This document shows positions 1-12,013 of a DNA stretch of 64,000 nt, in pieces. A program made the translations under genes and the position numbers. Location of the stretch: contig JAALGY010000062.1 of assembly GCA_032358165.1 (NCBI GenBank), positions 62,001-126,000 on the forward strand, given 5' to 3'. Under the pieces are notes generated by a model. That model had not been told where the DNA came from. It was given only the letters and a program-made list of their open reading frames with translations, and made no database searches. Every line of letters begins with the position of its first letter. Positions within the stretch are counted from its first letter, which is position 1. The DNA comes from Diplosphaera chodatii. Its lineage: Eukaryota; Chlorophyta; Trebouxiophyceae; Prasiolales; Stichococcaceae.

Positions 1-120
1 CAGCTGCACAGGAGCAGCGTATTGCGGTTGATGCCCATGTGTCAAAGCGGGTCGGCTGTCTGCTGCTCGCAATGCTTCCCAGCACGGGCATGTCATGACC
101 CGTGAACATTCGCTGTGCAG

Positions 121-3100
121 GAGGTCCGCAAGGCGGTAGTAGGCGCACTGGCGCCAGATCCGGAGGCCACGCTGCCCGCCATCATCGACCGCACCCGCGA
201 TGTCGAGCCGGAGGCGCGTCGTGTGCTCCCTTTGCAGATGGCCGCTGACAGCAGAGCTATCTGCATGGAGCAGGCATGCAGGGCCGCTTGCAGACGCAGC
301 TGTGCCTTTGCTGCAGGTGCGGCGGATGACATATCGCATTTTGACCGAGAAGGACGGCATCCTCGACTTGCTCAGGTGCTGATGCTCAACGGTTTCAAAG
401 AGAATGCACATGCGCAACTGGCAGCTGCCAATTGCGCATGTGCGCACTGTCTTTCAGAATGACGACTGCCGATCCTGCTGATGTGCTAGCACGTGTACCC
501 CACCCATGCAGCTGCTGTATACATGCATTTGAGCATCTTACCACACATCGCCGACCCCTGTTTGACGACACCGTAGTGACGTGCTGCTGTGCTCGCTGAA
601 GCCCGGCGCAGCGCGCTCTGCTGCTGAGGCGCGGCCTGGCGGACCGCCACCCGCGGGTTGCAGCAAGCGCACAGGTGGGCCGTCATCGGCAAATGAGTCA
701 GCTCAGTTGCCATCAAACCCCGGCCAGCAGCAGGGCTTTGGGGCGGCCCTGAATTCGGACATCTGGCCGGCAAAACACTTGGGGAATCACTCAGCGGAAA
801 CTTGGGGAATCAATCAATGGAAACAACGCTGTGCTGGTTATGGTGCAGGCGCTGCTGGTCGGGTGGCTGCAGGAAGCAGAGGGCAGCGTCCCCGAGCTGC
901 TGTCGCTCCTGGACGTGGCCGCAGACGAAGGTGCCCCCGGAAGCGACGATGCCACGATCCACATGACACGCGCCAACTGCATTCGTCCGTCTCCTTTCTC
1001 TCATCAGCAGCACGCTCATCTATTGCTTCACGGAATGGCATCGCCTGCAGGTGCTGCGGAGGCTGCAGTCCGAGCACTGATCGCCGGCGGCACGCTGGAT
1101 CCGGTCGCCTTGGCGCACGAGGCGGCACAGGGTGGCCGTGGCCTGCGGGCATGCAGCGGTGCTGCAGGGGGCACCGAGCTGCTGTCGCCGCAGGACGCGC
1201 TGCTGTGGTGCGCCCCTCTTGACATTTATAAACCTCTGACCTCTGAAGTGCCGTGATGGCTTGAACATTGATCCGGGGCTTGCTTCTGGTAAGCCAGCAG
1301 GCACTTCACGCATGTCCTGGCATTACTTCCTGCTTCCGACTGCAGGCGCGTGGTGTGCGAGTGGCTGTCGGCAGAGGGCGAGGCGAGAGGCGCCGCCGCT
1401 GCTGCTGCTTCCGGCGCTTCCGCCGCCCGGGAGTCCGCCGCCGCCAGCGATGCCCTCGAGGTGACACGGTGTTGCGCTGACATTGCCTTCCGTACTCATA
1501 ACTAAAGACAGCACCATAAGGCACGGCTCGTCAGCATTGCTGGTCAGACTAGGCTGACAGTCAGCCTTTTGTAGGCACACATGGCCTGTTGGCCACTAGC
1601 GCATGACTGTGCTCTCATGCTGGGTCTTGCCGCTGGGTTCGGCAAACCCCCAGATACCAGTGATGGGGCAGTGCTGCGGGCGCCCTTGATGTCGGCGATG
1701 TTGCATGCAGGCGCTCGAGGCGGCGCTGCCCCCCACGGTGGGCGACCTGCTGGCAGCGGCGGCGGCGCACGCCCAGGCGGGCCAGCAGCGCATTTTTGCG
1801 GCGCGGCAGCTGCTGCGCATCGCGGCCCGCTGCACGGTGCGCGGCTCCTGGCATCCAATGCTTCAGGGTTTCCTGCTGTGCTGCTGCCGCCTCAGCGGTT
1901 ATTGAGCGGGACTCCCAGCCGCACAGCAAGCTGAGGCGTGTTTGGACTGTGGGCCGGCCCTGGGGTGGTCTCCTGCATCACATGTGCAATGTCTGATGGT
2001 ATGCAGCTACTGTGCTGTAGGACATGGCGGATGCCGCGGGCCGCGCCGCTGCCATGGGCACCCTGGAGCAGCTGCTGGCGCAGCCGGGCCTGTGGGCGGA
2101 GCAGCCGCAGGCGCCATTCCCTAGCCGGGACGGCGTCACAGCTGCATCGTTTGGCGGCAGCACCTGGGCCGCCACAATGGCAGAACTCGCAGCCAAGGTG
2201 TGGAAACTGAACCGTGCTTCTGCCACTGCATGCAAGCCTGGCGCTTACGTAGGTACGGCTCGATCATCAGCGCAAGCTTTGTGGGCAGCCCTGCGGTGAT
2301 GCTTCACTGACGCGCTGGCTGTGTGCCCGCGAGCCGTGCAACAGCACTCTGCATGCGACGACGTGCCATTGCCTGCCTTAAGCGCAGGTGTACGCCTCGC
2401 CGTCTGAGATGGCGGCCGCGATGCTGGGCGCCATCTCCAGCGTCCTGGGGCCTGCTAGCAGCGCCATGTGTACCGACGAGGCGAACGGTTTGGGAGAAGC
2501 TGCAGCGGCTGCGGATGCACATCCGGACCCAAGCGCCACAGGTCTGGCACTCGAATCCCTAGTGCCACAGCAAGGCTTGCTGCACACAACCTTGGTCAAC
2601 AGGCAGACCCCGTCACCTGCCGTCCAGTACGCGTGCGTGCAGCACTGAGCCGCGCCAGCCGTGCGTAAACGGCATGAGGGACGGCTGCGATGGAACGATT
2701 ACTACTTCACGAAACGCTCTGCAGGCGCACCAGCCCTGAACGAGGCGTCGTGGCTGCACGCGCTGCACGTGGCGGCGGTGCTACTGGGTGGGCTGGGCGA
2801 CGTCGACGCCCAGGGCGGCGCGGGCCGGGGCGCGGCAGCAGGAAGCAGCCAGCTGGAGGTCCGCGACCTGCCGCGCGTGCTGCTGCTGCCGGCCATGGAG
2901 CGGGGCCCCGCCGTCAGGTGGGTCCAGGCTTGATGCATGTTTGCAGTGCAGAAGCGGCAGCGCCTGTCGGTCTGCACACATGCACCAGGGCGCCCAACAG
3001 CCTCGCAGCGGCGCGGTGCTGAGACATACCCTCTATAGTATGCCTTGCGGTCTTGACAGCCCTTTGGCATGTCCTAGTGATCTCAACTGCCGTCAATGCA

Positions 3101-6100
3101 GGATGTGAGTAGAAGGCAGTGCTGGTATGCAGTACGACTTTCAGCTTTGCAGGGTCAGCGACACTGAGCTGGGCAAAGCGCGGGCATGAGCCCTGCTACA
3201 CACCGCTTGTATTCTCTGTGCTGCTTCTCAACGCATTCACAACGGCGACAGGCGGCAGGCGCTGCGGTGCGTCGGCCTGTACTGCCTGCTGGGCTGCGAG
3301 GACGCGTCGTCGCTGGCGGCGCCGCTCGCGCTGCTGCGCTCCGGGGTGGCCGCCGAGCCGGACGCCGCGGGGCGGGCGGCCGCCGCCGCGGGGCTGTGCG
3401 ACGCGGCGATGTCCTGGTGCTGCCGCTGCTGCTGCTCCCAGTAGCTCGAAAGGCCGGTTTCGGCAATGCAGACCGGGCCCAGGCGTGCAGACACAGGACA
3501 CATGACCGTTCCTGATCCGCAGCCTGCCGCAAGCTGGTCCCAGCTTGAAGGACAATCAGTGGAGTATGTTGTGGCTTCCTGTGCAGCTAGGTCCCTATGT
3601 GTTCTCCAAGCGTGTGACAAACACCATGCAGCTGCAAACATGTCATAGTGGCATGAAGCGGTGTTCAAAATTGCGCCTGCAGGGGACTGCGGACGTTGGA
3701 CGGGCTGCTGCCGGCGCCGCACGCCGGCGACGACCCGAGCCCTAGAGACGCCGCCGACGCCCCGGTCGTGGACCTGCTGCTGGCGGCGCTGGACGGGGCG
3801 CTCGATCCGGAGGACTCCGGGTGCGTGCAGGGACTCGAGTGCGGCGCCTTCGTGCCAGTCCACATCACACTTTGTTCATGTGTCATGCCTCGGCGCCCTG
3901 CTCCGCCGGATGATGTGGCGCACCCTGGAGGCTGCCGTTACCGCTGCAGGGTGGACGGCGACGCCTCGGCTGAGCGGGCGGCCCTGGCGGCGACGGCCGG
4001 CACCGCGCTCGTCAAGCTGCTGATCGCGGGCACGGCGGACGCGCAGGCGGGCCTCAAGCACGGCGACATGGTCAAGGTCGGTGCGGCAGGCCGCGTGTGG
4101 CGGCGCCGGCTGTGTGTCTGCGACGTGCAGGCGTGTTGCGCAGTCCTTGCACCCCAGTTTGGCACTGTCGGGCACTCGAGATGTTGTGCGCACCAGACCC
4201 GCCACTCGACGTGGCTGCATCGCGCCGGCCACTGGTCTCTCAAAACGGGCAGCAGTGCATACGAATGCACTGCTGCCCGCAGGTGCTGGCGCGGCTGCTG
4301 CCGCTGGTGTTCGACCCCGCCACCGAGGGGGCGGAAGCGCTGCGGCAGGCGCTGTCGGTGGGGCTGGAGGCCTTCGCCGGCGTCGGGCCTGCAGCGACGC
4401 GCGCACTGGTGAGTGATAGGTTAGAGTCGGCTTCAGCGCGTAAAGCACGATTACAGAACGTAGCAGCAGGTCCCAGGTGCATTGGCGTGCCCGCTTGTAT
4501 GTGCGCTTGTCAGTTGTTGCCCGTGCACATGCGCACATCTACATGCACACCAATCGCGACACGGCAAGCCCCGCAGCCTCAAACGAAAATCGGATAACGC
4601 TCCGCCCGTCTCGCAGCTGCTCAATGCTGATCGCCTGCGCGTGCTGCTGCCAGGCGGCGGCGTTCCTGCCGGCTGCCAGGCGCGGCCTGAGCCTGGGCCT
4701 GCGGCGCGGGCAGGCGCCCACCCTGATGCTGTTCATGGCGCAGCTGCTGCAGGTGCGGCCCTGTAGTGCTGCTCCTGAGCATGAGGGCGGATGTGCAGCA
4801 CTGCCACATGGGGTTGTAGGTTGCCGTGTCCACTCGTGCCACTGCTGGTGTCCTTCATGTGACGTCGCACATCTGGCTGCCTGCTTTCCGTTTTTGCCTA
4901 TGGTAAATGACAGCTGTGCAGCCCTGCTGCAGCATCCAGTGCTACCATACATCTTTGCACAGACGTTGTTTCATACACAATCTGCACGATGCATCTGCTC
5001 GAAGCACTGGTGGCAACTCGAGCTGCAGGTCAAGCCGTCCGCCACACACCCCGACGCCGACCGCGGCCTGGAATCGCTTGCAGCCGCCATCTCGCACGAG
5101 ATCACGCACCGCTGCCCGGCCTGCGCCGCCGCCAAGCCCTACGTCGCGGCCCTGTGCAAGGTGCGCGGCGCCGCTTTTGCTCCACACGGGGATCTGCAGC
5201 CCAGAGCGCAACCCGCGGCGTGCCAGACACGCAGCTGATGCCCTGTCCTACCTTGGGGTCAAACATGGGCGTCTCTTGTTTCCTGAACTTCCATGGTCTG
5301 CGCTGGTCTTCAGGCTCTGGTGCAGCTGCCGCTGCGACCGGGGGCGGAGGCGCTGCCGGCCCTGGCACTGGTCGCGCGCCGGGTCGGAGACAGGGTTGCC
5401 AACGACCGCATCGCTTCCAAGGACGCCAGAGCCTTTGCCACGAGGTGCACAAAGCGAAGGCGACACCACCGGCACCACTGCTGTTGCACCTTGCGCTGCC
5501 CCAGAGTGCTACAGCAGCCTGCCAAGCGGGTCAGTTTCTTGGATGCTCGCCATCCTCGGCTTTGGAGGGCACGCCATGCTGCAGGGTGGGCAAGGCGCAG
5601 CAGACGGCTGGCGGAGCCGCTCCCGAGCCGCTGGATGCCGACGCGGTCGCAGCCATGCTAGAGGCACACACTTCCTGTAGCTCGAAGCCGCTGCTGCTGA
5701 TTTACCACGCACTCTCACCTTCCGTGTCTAGCAGTGCCTGAGCACTGACACCGTGCTTTGCGCCTGCAGCTGCCAGCCGATCGTACCTGTGTTGATTGGT
5801 TGTTGGCGTTGAGCAGCCCCTGAGCCCTGGCTGCAGGCGGTGAGCATACAGGAGGGCGGCCGGGAGCTGCTGGGGGCCTGGCCGCTGCCCTTTGAGCGGG
5901 AAAGCATTTCAGCGCCGACGCCCGGCCGCAGGCGCCGGGCCGCGGCCCCCGCAGCCGCCGCCGCAGCCGAGTCCTCCGGCGATGACGAGGTGTGTTTGAG
6001 CAGTGCACTGCGCTGCGGTTGAGAAGTGCCGTCAAGCAGATCTCCTGCGACTGGGTTGCCGCTTTGCCTTAGGGTTTGCATGTATAGCTATGTTAAACCC

Positions 6101-6752
6101 TAAGCCTGGAGATGCGATGTTGGGGTTCCACGGGTGACTAGTAGGGGTGACCAGACCCCACTGTACTGGCGACGTGTGAACGAGGGTGCCCTCCATCCTC
6201 CCGTCCCTCCTAGTTTTAGTTGTCCACGTCATGCTGCAGGAGGCCACACCCCAGCCCCAGGCGTTGCCCCCGCGGAGGCGCGAGATGCCCAGCCGCTCGG
6301 CTCGCAAGCCGTCCTACGTTGAGGCGCCCGCCGAGGCTTCGGCGGCCGAAGACGGCGAGGGCGGAAGCAGCGGCAGCGACGACGGCACCAGCAGCGGCGC
6401 GGGCAGCGGGAAGGAAAACGAGCCTGAGGCGGAGGCAGCAGTCTCTGCTGTGGATGGCCCGCTTCCTGCTGCCGCTGCCGCCAAGCCTGCCGGCCGCCGG
6501 GGCCGCCGCCGGCTGTCGGTCACATCATCTCCCCAGGCGGCTGCGCCACCAGAGTCGCCCCGCAGCGCCTCCAGTGAAGACAGCAGCTCCGAATCTTCAG
6601 ATGATGATGACGACAACGAAAATGTTGCACCGCCAGCCGCGACAGGGCCGCGGCGCGGCAAGGCGGTGGCCCAGCCAGCAGACAGTGGCGGAGCCAAGGC
6701 AGCTGGAAGCAGCAGTAGGCGGCAGGTGCTGCAGGGCCAGCCAGCAGCATGA
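121..6752 (+). CDS. CAPG: Condensin complex subunit 3 (CAP-G), 5' partial
   Basis: HEAT-repeat kleisin-binding subunit of condensin, which compacts mitotic chromosomes. Exons read: 121-222, 317-375, 602-674, 849-930, 1051-1207, 1346-1460, 1711-1836, 2021-2197, 2388-2541, 2725-2917, 3252-3410, 3683-3820, 3950-4076, 4283-4408, 4654-4752, 5029-5160, 5314-5444, 5585-5663, 5837-5989, 6240-6752. They encode 964 residues in one frame. Family hallmarks are the early VRKAV...TRDVEPEAR block, QRALLLRRGLADRHP, then LLVGWLQEAEGSVPELL and, mid-protein, LRCVGLYCLL. The last ~220 residues are disordered, Ser/Glu/Asp-rich, with an acidic SSESSDDDDDNEN run and several RRGRR basic patches. Such tails are typical phosphorylation regions of condensin (inference). 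The intron at 5664 has a GC donor (GAG|GCACAC); the only GT nearby puts the next exon into a stop. Family members are near 1000 residues, so only a short N-terminus should lie left of the window. Individual small exons could be off by alternative acceptors. Confidence 0.9.
406..443. repeat. 38-bp near-perfect palindrome in a CAP-G intron
   Basis: Left arm GCACATGCGCAA (406-417) and right arm TTGCGCATGTGC (432-443) are exact reverse complements. The interior TGGCAGCTGCCA (419-430) is itself a palindrome. Only one C/A pair (418 and 431) breaks symmetry. It sits in the intron between exons 317-375 and 602-674. No function is known; it can form a hairpin in RNA or a cruciform in DNA. Confidence 0.85.
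4246..4279. repeat. Perfect 15-bp stem hairpin abutting a 3' splice site
   Basis: CGGGCAGCAGTGCAT (246-260 of this kb), loop ACGA, then ATGCACTGCTGCCCG (265-279): a perfect 15-bp stem with a 4-nt loop. The AG acceptor of CAP-G exon 4283-4408 follows 3 nt later, so the hairpin replaces the expected polypyrimidine tract region. Seen directly in sequence; an effect on splicing is inference. Confidence 0.85.
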
Positions 6753-6897
6753 GCGCATGCCAACAAACAATGCTGCAAGGCATAGGTGGTGAGCGCACTA
6801 GCCATGGCTCAGGCTTGGCCTGTCGGGTAGCAAAACCTGTACCGTGGTGAGAAGCCTGCGCAACTGCTTTGCCAGTGTCCTGCCACAGCAGGTGCGG

Positions 6898-6902
6898 TGT
6901 AA
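6898..6902 (+). terminator. TGTAA polyadenylation motif of CAP-G (candidate)
   Basis: TGTAA is the usual green-algal poly(A) signal. This copy lies 146 bp after the CAP-G stop codon. A second TGTAA at 7237-7241 is the alternative. Most other genes here lack an obvious copy, so this is a weak call. Confidence 0.35.
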
Positions 6903-7231
6903 AGGATCGACAGTGAACGTTACATTTGATCACGCTACTGCAAAGTGCGTCACTGTCAGAACTCGTCACCACAGGGAAGCACGCCCAATCACGTCAGCTG
7001 AACAACGTTCAGGCCAAGGCAAACAATTCTCCAGTTCTCCAAGTGCTCAAGAGTGCTGCACAGAAACTACTGCAGCAAGCCAGTGATGCAAGGACGCACT
7101 CAACTGTCAACAGACGAGTCCTGTCACAGTGCTGCTGCGCAGCATGGTGTCTGCTGCATGGGCACCTCCAACTATGCTAGGTACTTCAGGTGGGCACTTC
7201 GAACGAACAAAAGCAAGGTGCTTACCGGAAT

Positions 7232-7250
7232 CGGGTTGTAAAATAACCCG
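7232..7250. other. Stem-loop between convergent genes
   Basis: CGGGTT (232-237), loop GTAAAAT, AACCCG (245-250): a perfect 6-bp stem with a 7-nt loop. It contains TGTAA and lies 18 bp beyond the AUX1-like stop codon and 480 bp beyond the CAP-G stop. Its position suits a 3'-end or insulation element, but this is inference. Confidence 0.5.
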
Positions 7251-7269
7251 CTTCCTCGCACAGCGTTAG

Positions 7270-10200
7270 TCATCTGCAGCACTGCTCGGCGCGCGCTAGG
7301 GCGGCACATAGCACGCAGCTGCCGGATCCGCTGCACCTCTGCGACGGCTGCACCGCGTGTCTGGTAGAATAGTCATGCCGCCCTGGCGGCCCGGGCCTGC
7401 TGCACGCAGCGCCTCGGCGCATTCCCCCCAAGAAAGTCTCTGGATTCGACCGACCGCATGACGACAATAGCTAGAGGAGCCGATGCTCCGCGTCACGCCG
7501 GCTTGCACTGATAGCACCTAGTACACGACGGCAGCATCTGTCGAGCGTGCACCACAAGACTGAGCATTCGCATTCAGCAGGAAACAGTGGCAGTCACTGC
7601 ATGCGCAAGGGCGGAGACGCACCTCGGGAAGACGCCGAGCTTGTCTGCGTTCCGCACGACAGACTGCAAACACAAAGCAGATGGTGTGAGAGGACTGCAG
7701 CAGCATGCTGCAATCTCGGGCTGCACACACTGAGCGTGGTGCCCAAGTGCGGAAGAAACGGCCTTTGCAGACAAAGGCCTGATAGCGGTGCTGTAGCATT
7801 GGTGGCAACGCTGCCAAGCGGTCAAGAGCGCACCCTGATGTTGTAGAACATGCCAAAGCCCGTGAAGGCGATGATGTTCACGGACGTCAGCAGGATGTTG
7901 ATGGCGAACACTGGCTTCCAGCCCCACTTGGCCAGGATGCTGCAGCCAGCAAACCGGGGTTGAGGGTTCCACACACACAGCATCCTTTTTGTGCTATACA
8001 CCTGCAGCATGATGTTAGCGTGATGTGGTGAGAGCAAGACAGTTTCTGCACAGCTGCACAGCGGCCAGTGTCCAGCTTTCACAGTCACCCGCGAGTTTCA
8101 GACCTCTCGGGCGCACACTGCTGGTAGAGAAGCCGCGAGGTGCAGAATGCAGAGCTTGCTCACCCTGGAGGCTTCATAGGGCAGTTCCTCCGATTTTCCT
8201 CCGAGGCGTAGTACCAGTTGTAGAGCCCACAGGGGATCAGGAACCCTATGAAGGGGCCTGCAGCGAGGCCACACCCCAAGTCAGCCGCATGCTAAGAGGA
8301 GTCCTGCGTCCTGCGCTGTTGGCACTGCCACACCATGCCCTCGGATCCACAGGCGCGGGTCACATGATATGGCAGACGTGCAGGTCGCATGCACAGGCTG
8401 CCGTCGCGGATGGCAAGTCGCACCTATGAGCGCTGCAAAGAAGGAGTTCACCAGCGAGTAGAATGGCAGCAGCACCGCTGCAAGGGGGGGCACACCAACA
8501 ATATCGACACCACTGCTGAGATCACCCAAGCTGCAGACCCGTATGCGCAACACGCCACAGTGATCGACACGCAGCACACTGCCTGGCACGCGCACCGATG
8601 AACCAGATCAGCAGCGCGGGCGGCAGCCGCGACGGCAGCCGGACCCAGTACGGCTTGGTGTGTGTCTTGATCGCCTTCTCCCACCTGCGCAGCAGAATTA
8701 GAACAGACGTTTCTTGCCCAGCTTGAGACATGGCATGACGCCTCTTGACGGCCCAAGCACCGCCTACAGGTATGCCCGATGCCTGTCCCAGGCGGTCAGT
8801 GGCAAGGGCAAGTGGAAGAGAGGCGCCCACATGTACAGCAGCGGCGTGATGAAGAGCGACCAGGTGATGAACTGCGCAGCACACACAGCCACCGGTCGCT
8901 ACGATGAATGAGCACGTGCAGGTTGCCTGCGGCATGACACGCGTGGCAGTCATGCTGCATGAGGATGGCGAGGTATGGTGCTGCTCTGCTGGCGCGTGTA
9001 GCAAGTTTCCGTCCGACCGCGCCTGGTGGATGATCATGAGCCACACGGACGCCTTCTTGACCGCCGTGATGGGCAGCAGCCCGTACACGTTGTCTGCAGC
9101 ACCGGCACAGGCACGAGGGTTCAGGGTTTAGGTTAGGGTTGGAGCGGCACCTGATGTGGCTGGCCAGCCACTGACAGCGCCTGCGTCATAACCTGCCGCA
9201 CCACCGCTGCTTGTGTGTGTGCATATGCACACGGCGCACCAACGAGGAGTCTGCTGGGCTCAGCTCCGTCGACTGCTTGTGACCAGGGCAGCATGGCCAC
9301 GTGACAGATGGGACGCACGCACACCGCCCCAGTCTGCAAGCCCAGACTCACCGTTCACGGGGATCTCTGTCGGGTACGCCAGGTTGACGGCCACCGAGTG
9401 GGGGATGGTCAGCCCCAGGTACGCGTACAAGAAGCCGACGGAGTAGCCCACATCAAAGCGCTTGGGCTTCTGCATCACGTCCATTATCTCCCTGCGCCCA
9501 TCAAGATTTTAAGGTCTTCAGCCTGCGGTGTTCACCCATAGCAGCGGCTCCAATTTCTGCAGCGGCAAGCCGCATGCCGCAGCAGCGGCAGTCACATATG
9601 AGCATCGCCTCGACACAGCCACATTTGCACAGACTGCAGGTATAAGCAGCGGGAGAAAATCCTAAACCCTAGCAGCGGCACTGCAGCACGGGGTACGGCT
9701 CACAGCGCGTTCGAGTGGCCGCCGAGCGCGAGGGTGCAGGCGCCCAGGAAGAAGCCCTGCATCGATGTGGGGCTCCACTGCGCCTCGCTGGGGCTGACGC
9801 CGTGCTGCAGCGCTGTCGTGAAGATGTATCTGCAGCGTGGGAAGCCAGCAGTTGGGCGCGGCATCCAGGTAGCAAGCTTTGATGCAGGCGGCAACCTCTT
9901 TCTTGTCTTAGATTTGCTTGTTGACCTCTCATCTCATATCAAGAAGCATCATCTAGTTGGCACAGCACACTAGACAGCAGGTGACAGAAACCCACATGGC
10001 TGCAAAAGTTGTGCCGAAGATCCCAATAATGTTCAGGATGCGGAAGTGACGGAATGTTGGAACTGCACAGGAGCATGACCAAGTGCCAAGGTGATGCGGG
10101 TCGGATTAATATCGCAACGCGGCGCAGCAGGTGTGCAAACTGCGTGTGCTTGCGCAGTCCAATGCAGCATCGCTTACCAAAAGAGAAAGCAACCATGGCG

Positions 10201-12013
10201 CCTCCAATGTACAAGGAGTATGCCCTGCAGTGGCACATCATGTACTCAACACAAGCGCCACCTCGGCAGGAAGCGATGCCAGTGGGTGACACAGCTGCTT
10301 GAGTATCCGACAGGCCGTGTGCACCTGATACGCATGGACACTCACCTTTTCGAGTGACTCCTGTCTATTGAGTAGACATTGCCGCCTGCCGCTATGACCT
10401 GGGCAATGCCCGTGCCGAAAAGGCTCAGGCCTATCAGGAACTGCGACGGCACAGCCACAGGCCTCAGTCATTCAGCGGCATGGTCATCGATGCTACTGCC
10501 ACATCAGATCAGCAGAACAACAGCTTGTTCGATCCGTATCTGACCGGAGCGCACGCTCGGCAGCAGTGCCACATCAACGCAGTCACTTTCCTACCTGGCT
10601 GGCAATTTTGACAAAGATGCCAAAGCGGCGCCCCCCGCACTGCTCCCCGGCAAAGCCCATCACCTCATGAAACTGACTGACCGTCCGCCGCACTCCCCCC
10701 TCCTCCCACCATGTGCCCATCCGGATCTGCAGCAAGCATCTCGGTTGCGCGTCAGAACGTCAGGTTGCTAGGGCATCGGCTGCAATACGGCTGCCATGTG
10801 AAGGGTGCCAGGACGAAAAGAGTGCTGCACATCAGCACACCAATGGCACGGGCACAGCTGCCGTACCATATAGTTTTTCCGCTCCAGGTAGAACACAATC
10901 AGCACCAGCCTGCGCATGCAAAAAACAACAGGTGATCGTTGGGACGGACACGATGCAGATGGCTGCCGGGTGAACCTAGCGCCCAAGGCAGCTTCATTTC
11001 GGTTTCAATTGGGTGGGCAGCAGAAGCCAGGGCCCGGAGGATGTCTCACATGGTCCAGACGTTCCACACGGCTGCGCATATCTGCAGCGTCAAGCCGCCG
11101 ATGATGCCGATCTGCCACATCTGGTGCGGCCACACTGCGGGTTTCAAACACGCGAACCACCTCAAGTTCAGGCGCATCACACACAGGACGTACAGTACTT
11201 GACCGTCAGCAACCATGTGAAGCAGGATATCATGCAGAGTGGCCAGGCTGTGCACGGCAGGCAGCGCTGACCCAGCATGATCTGCCCGATCTGCGCCATC
11301 GCGACTGTGAGCGCCGCGTCCGCGACCGTGTGCCCCTCGCAGCACAGCCGCCTCCAGCCGTTGGCCGTGCCCATGTCGCGCAGCCTGCGTCCGGGATCGT
11401 GTACGATCGTAATGCAGCTGCCACGGCAGTGGGCCTCACAATGTGCGCAGCGGTGTTGTCATGATCCTCGTGCGGGCTCATTGCAGGGAGCTTGGCAGGC
11501 TAGCCGTGCAGCACAGCCACATGCGGAGCACACACTCCGCAGCTGGGGGCACCTGAGCGGCGGGATGCCATCGCCTTTGACGCCAATAGCACCTGCGCGC
11601 ATCCTCGTGGTGGCGTGCTGAGCCCCATCTGCAGGACGCCAGAGCAGCACATCAGCACAACAGCTGAGGAGCCTGATGGATCTACTCTGCTGGCGAATCT
11701 TCTGCCTGATGCGGCCCGACAGGTGATGCCTATCCGCAGTGCATGTGGGTCATATCAGCAGTGCTGGCCAGCTGGCCTTTCGGCCGGTTTTGCAGACAGA
11801 CTGCACAGCGCCGGCTGACAGCACACCGTACGTTATACGCGAATTAGCAGGCTCTGCAGCTATGTGCGTCGCGTGGGAGCTGCCGGGCAGTCAAGAACTC
11901 TTCAAGCGCGTACCGGGTGCGGGCGTCTCGAACTTCAAGTCGAGGTCAGACAGGCCGATCTCGGCGCTGCAGGCGCTGTCGTGCAGCTCAAGCGGCAGGC
12001 GGTCGGCGGCCAT
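7270..12013 (-). CDS. AUX1/LAX-family auxin influx carrier-like permease
   Basis: Member of the amino acid/auxin permease superfamily; plant AUX1/LAX proteins import indole-3-acetic acid by proton symport across the plasma membrane. The substrate in this alga is unknown. Nineteen exons, 5' to 3' on the minus strand: 12013-11914, 11628-11553, 11384-11272, 11134-11050, 10909-10867, 10726-10595, 10440-10346, 10224-10178, 10062-9996, 9829-9704, 9491-9352, 9093-9023, 8871-8831, 8684-8596, 8477-8424, 8257-8164, 7939-7834, 7663-7623, 7396-7270, giving 548 residues. Collinear AUX1 blocks: WTMLVLIVFYLER (~residues 123-135), GTGIAQVIAAGGNVYSID (~193-210), EIMDVMQKPKRF (~296-307), LMIIHQFITWSLFITPL, MWEKAIKTHT, LLIWFIAVLLPFYSLVNS, and ...VVRNADKLGVFPR near the C-terminus. 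About ten hydrophobic segments are visible. The IHQ|FIT junction uses a GC donor (CAG|GCGCGG). The first two exons and the Cys-rich last exon rest on phase only. Confidence 0.88.
7760..7779. repeat. Perfect 8-bp stem hairpin in an AUX1-like intron
   Basis: GGCCTTTG, loop CAGA, CAAAGGCC. It lies in the intron between the exons ending at 7834 and starting at 7663 on the minus strand. Confidence 0.7.
9117..9142. repeat. Interstitial telomere-like motif cluster
   Basis: Degenerate TTTAGGG units (GGGTTCAGGGTTTAGG then TTAGGGTT) in an AUX1-like intron, just upstream (minus-strand sense) of the exon starting at 9093. A further CCTAAACCCT is at 9661-9670, directly after the exon ending at 9704. Confidence 0.75.

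Larger units (their letters stand above)
6753..7269. other. Convergent 3' intergenic region (CAP-G / AUX1-like)
   Basis: 517 bp between two stop codons facing each other. It holds a TGTAA at 6898-6902 and a second one inside a stem-loop at 7232-7250. No convincing reading frame, RNA gene or repeat family was seen. It is presumably occupied by the two 3' UTRs. Confidence 0.7.

Noticed and set aside
581..1222. 213-codon Arg/Ala-rich plus-strand frame
   Set aside because: It overlaps CAP-G exons in the wrong frame and crosses introns.
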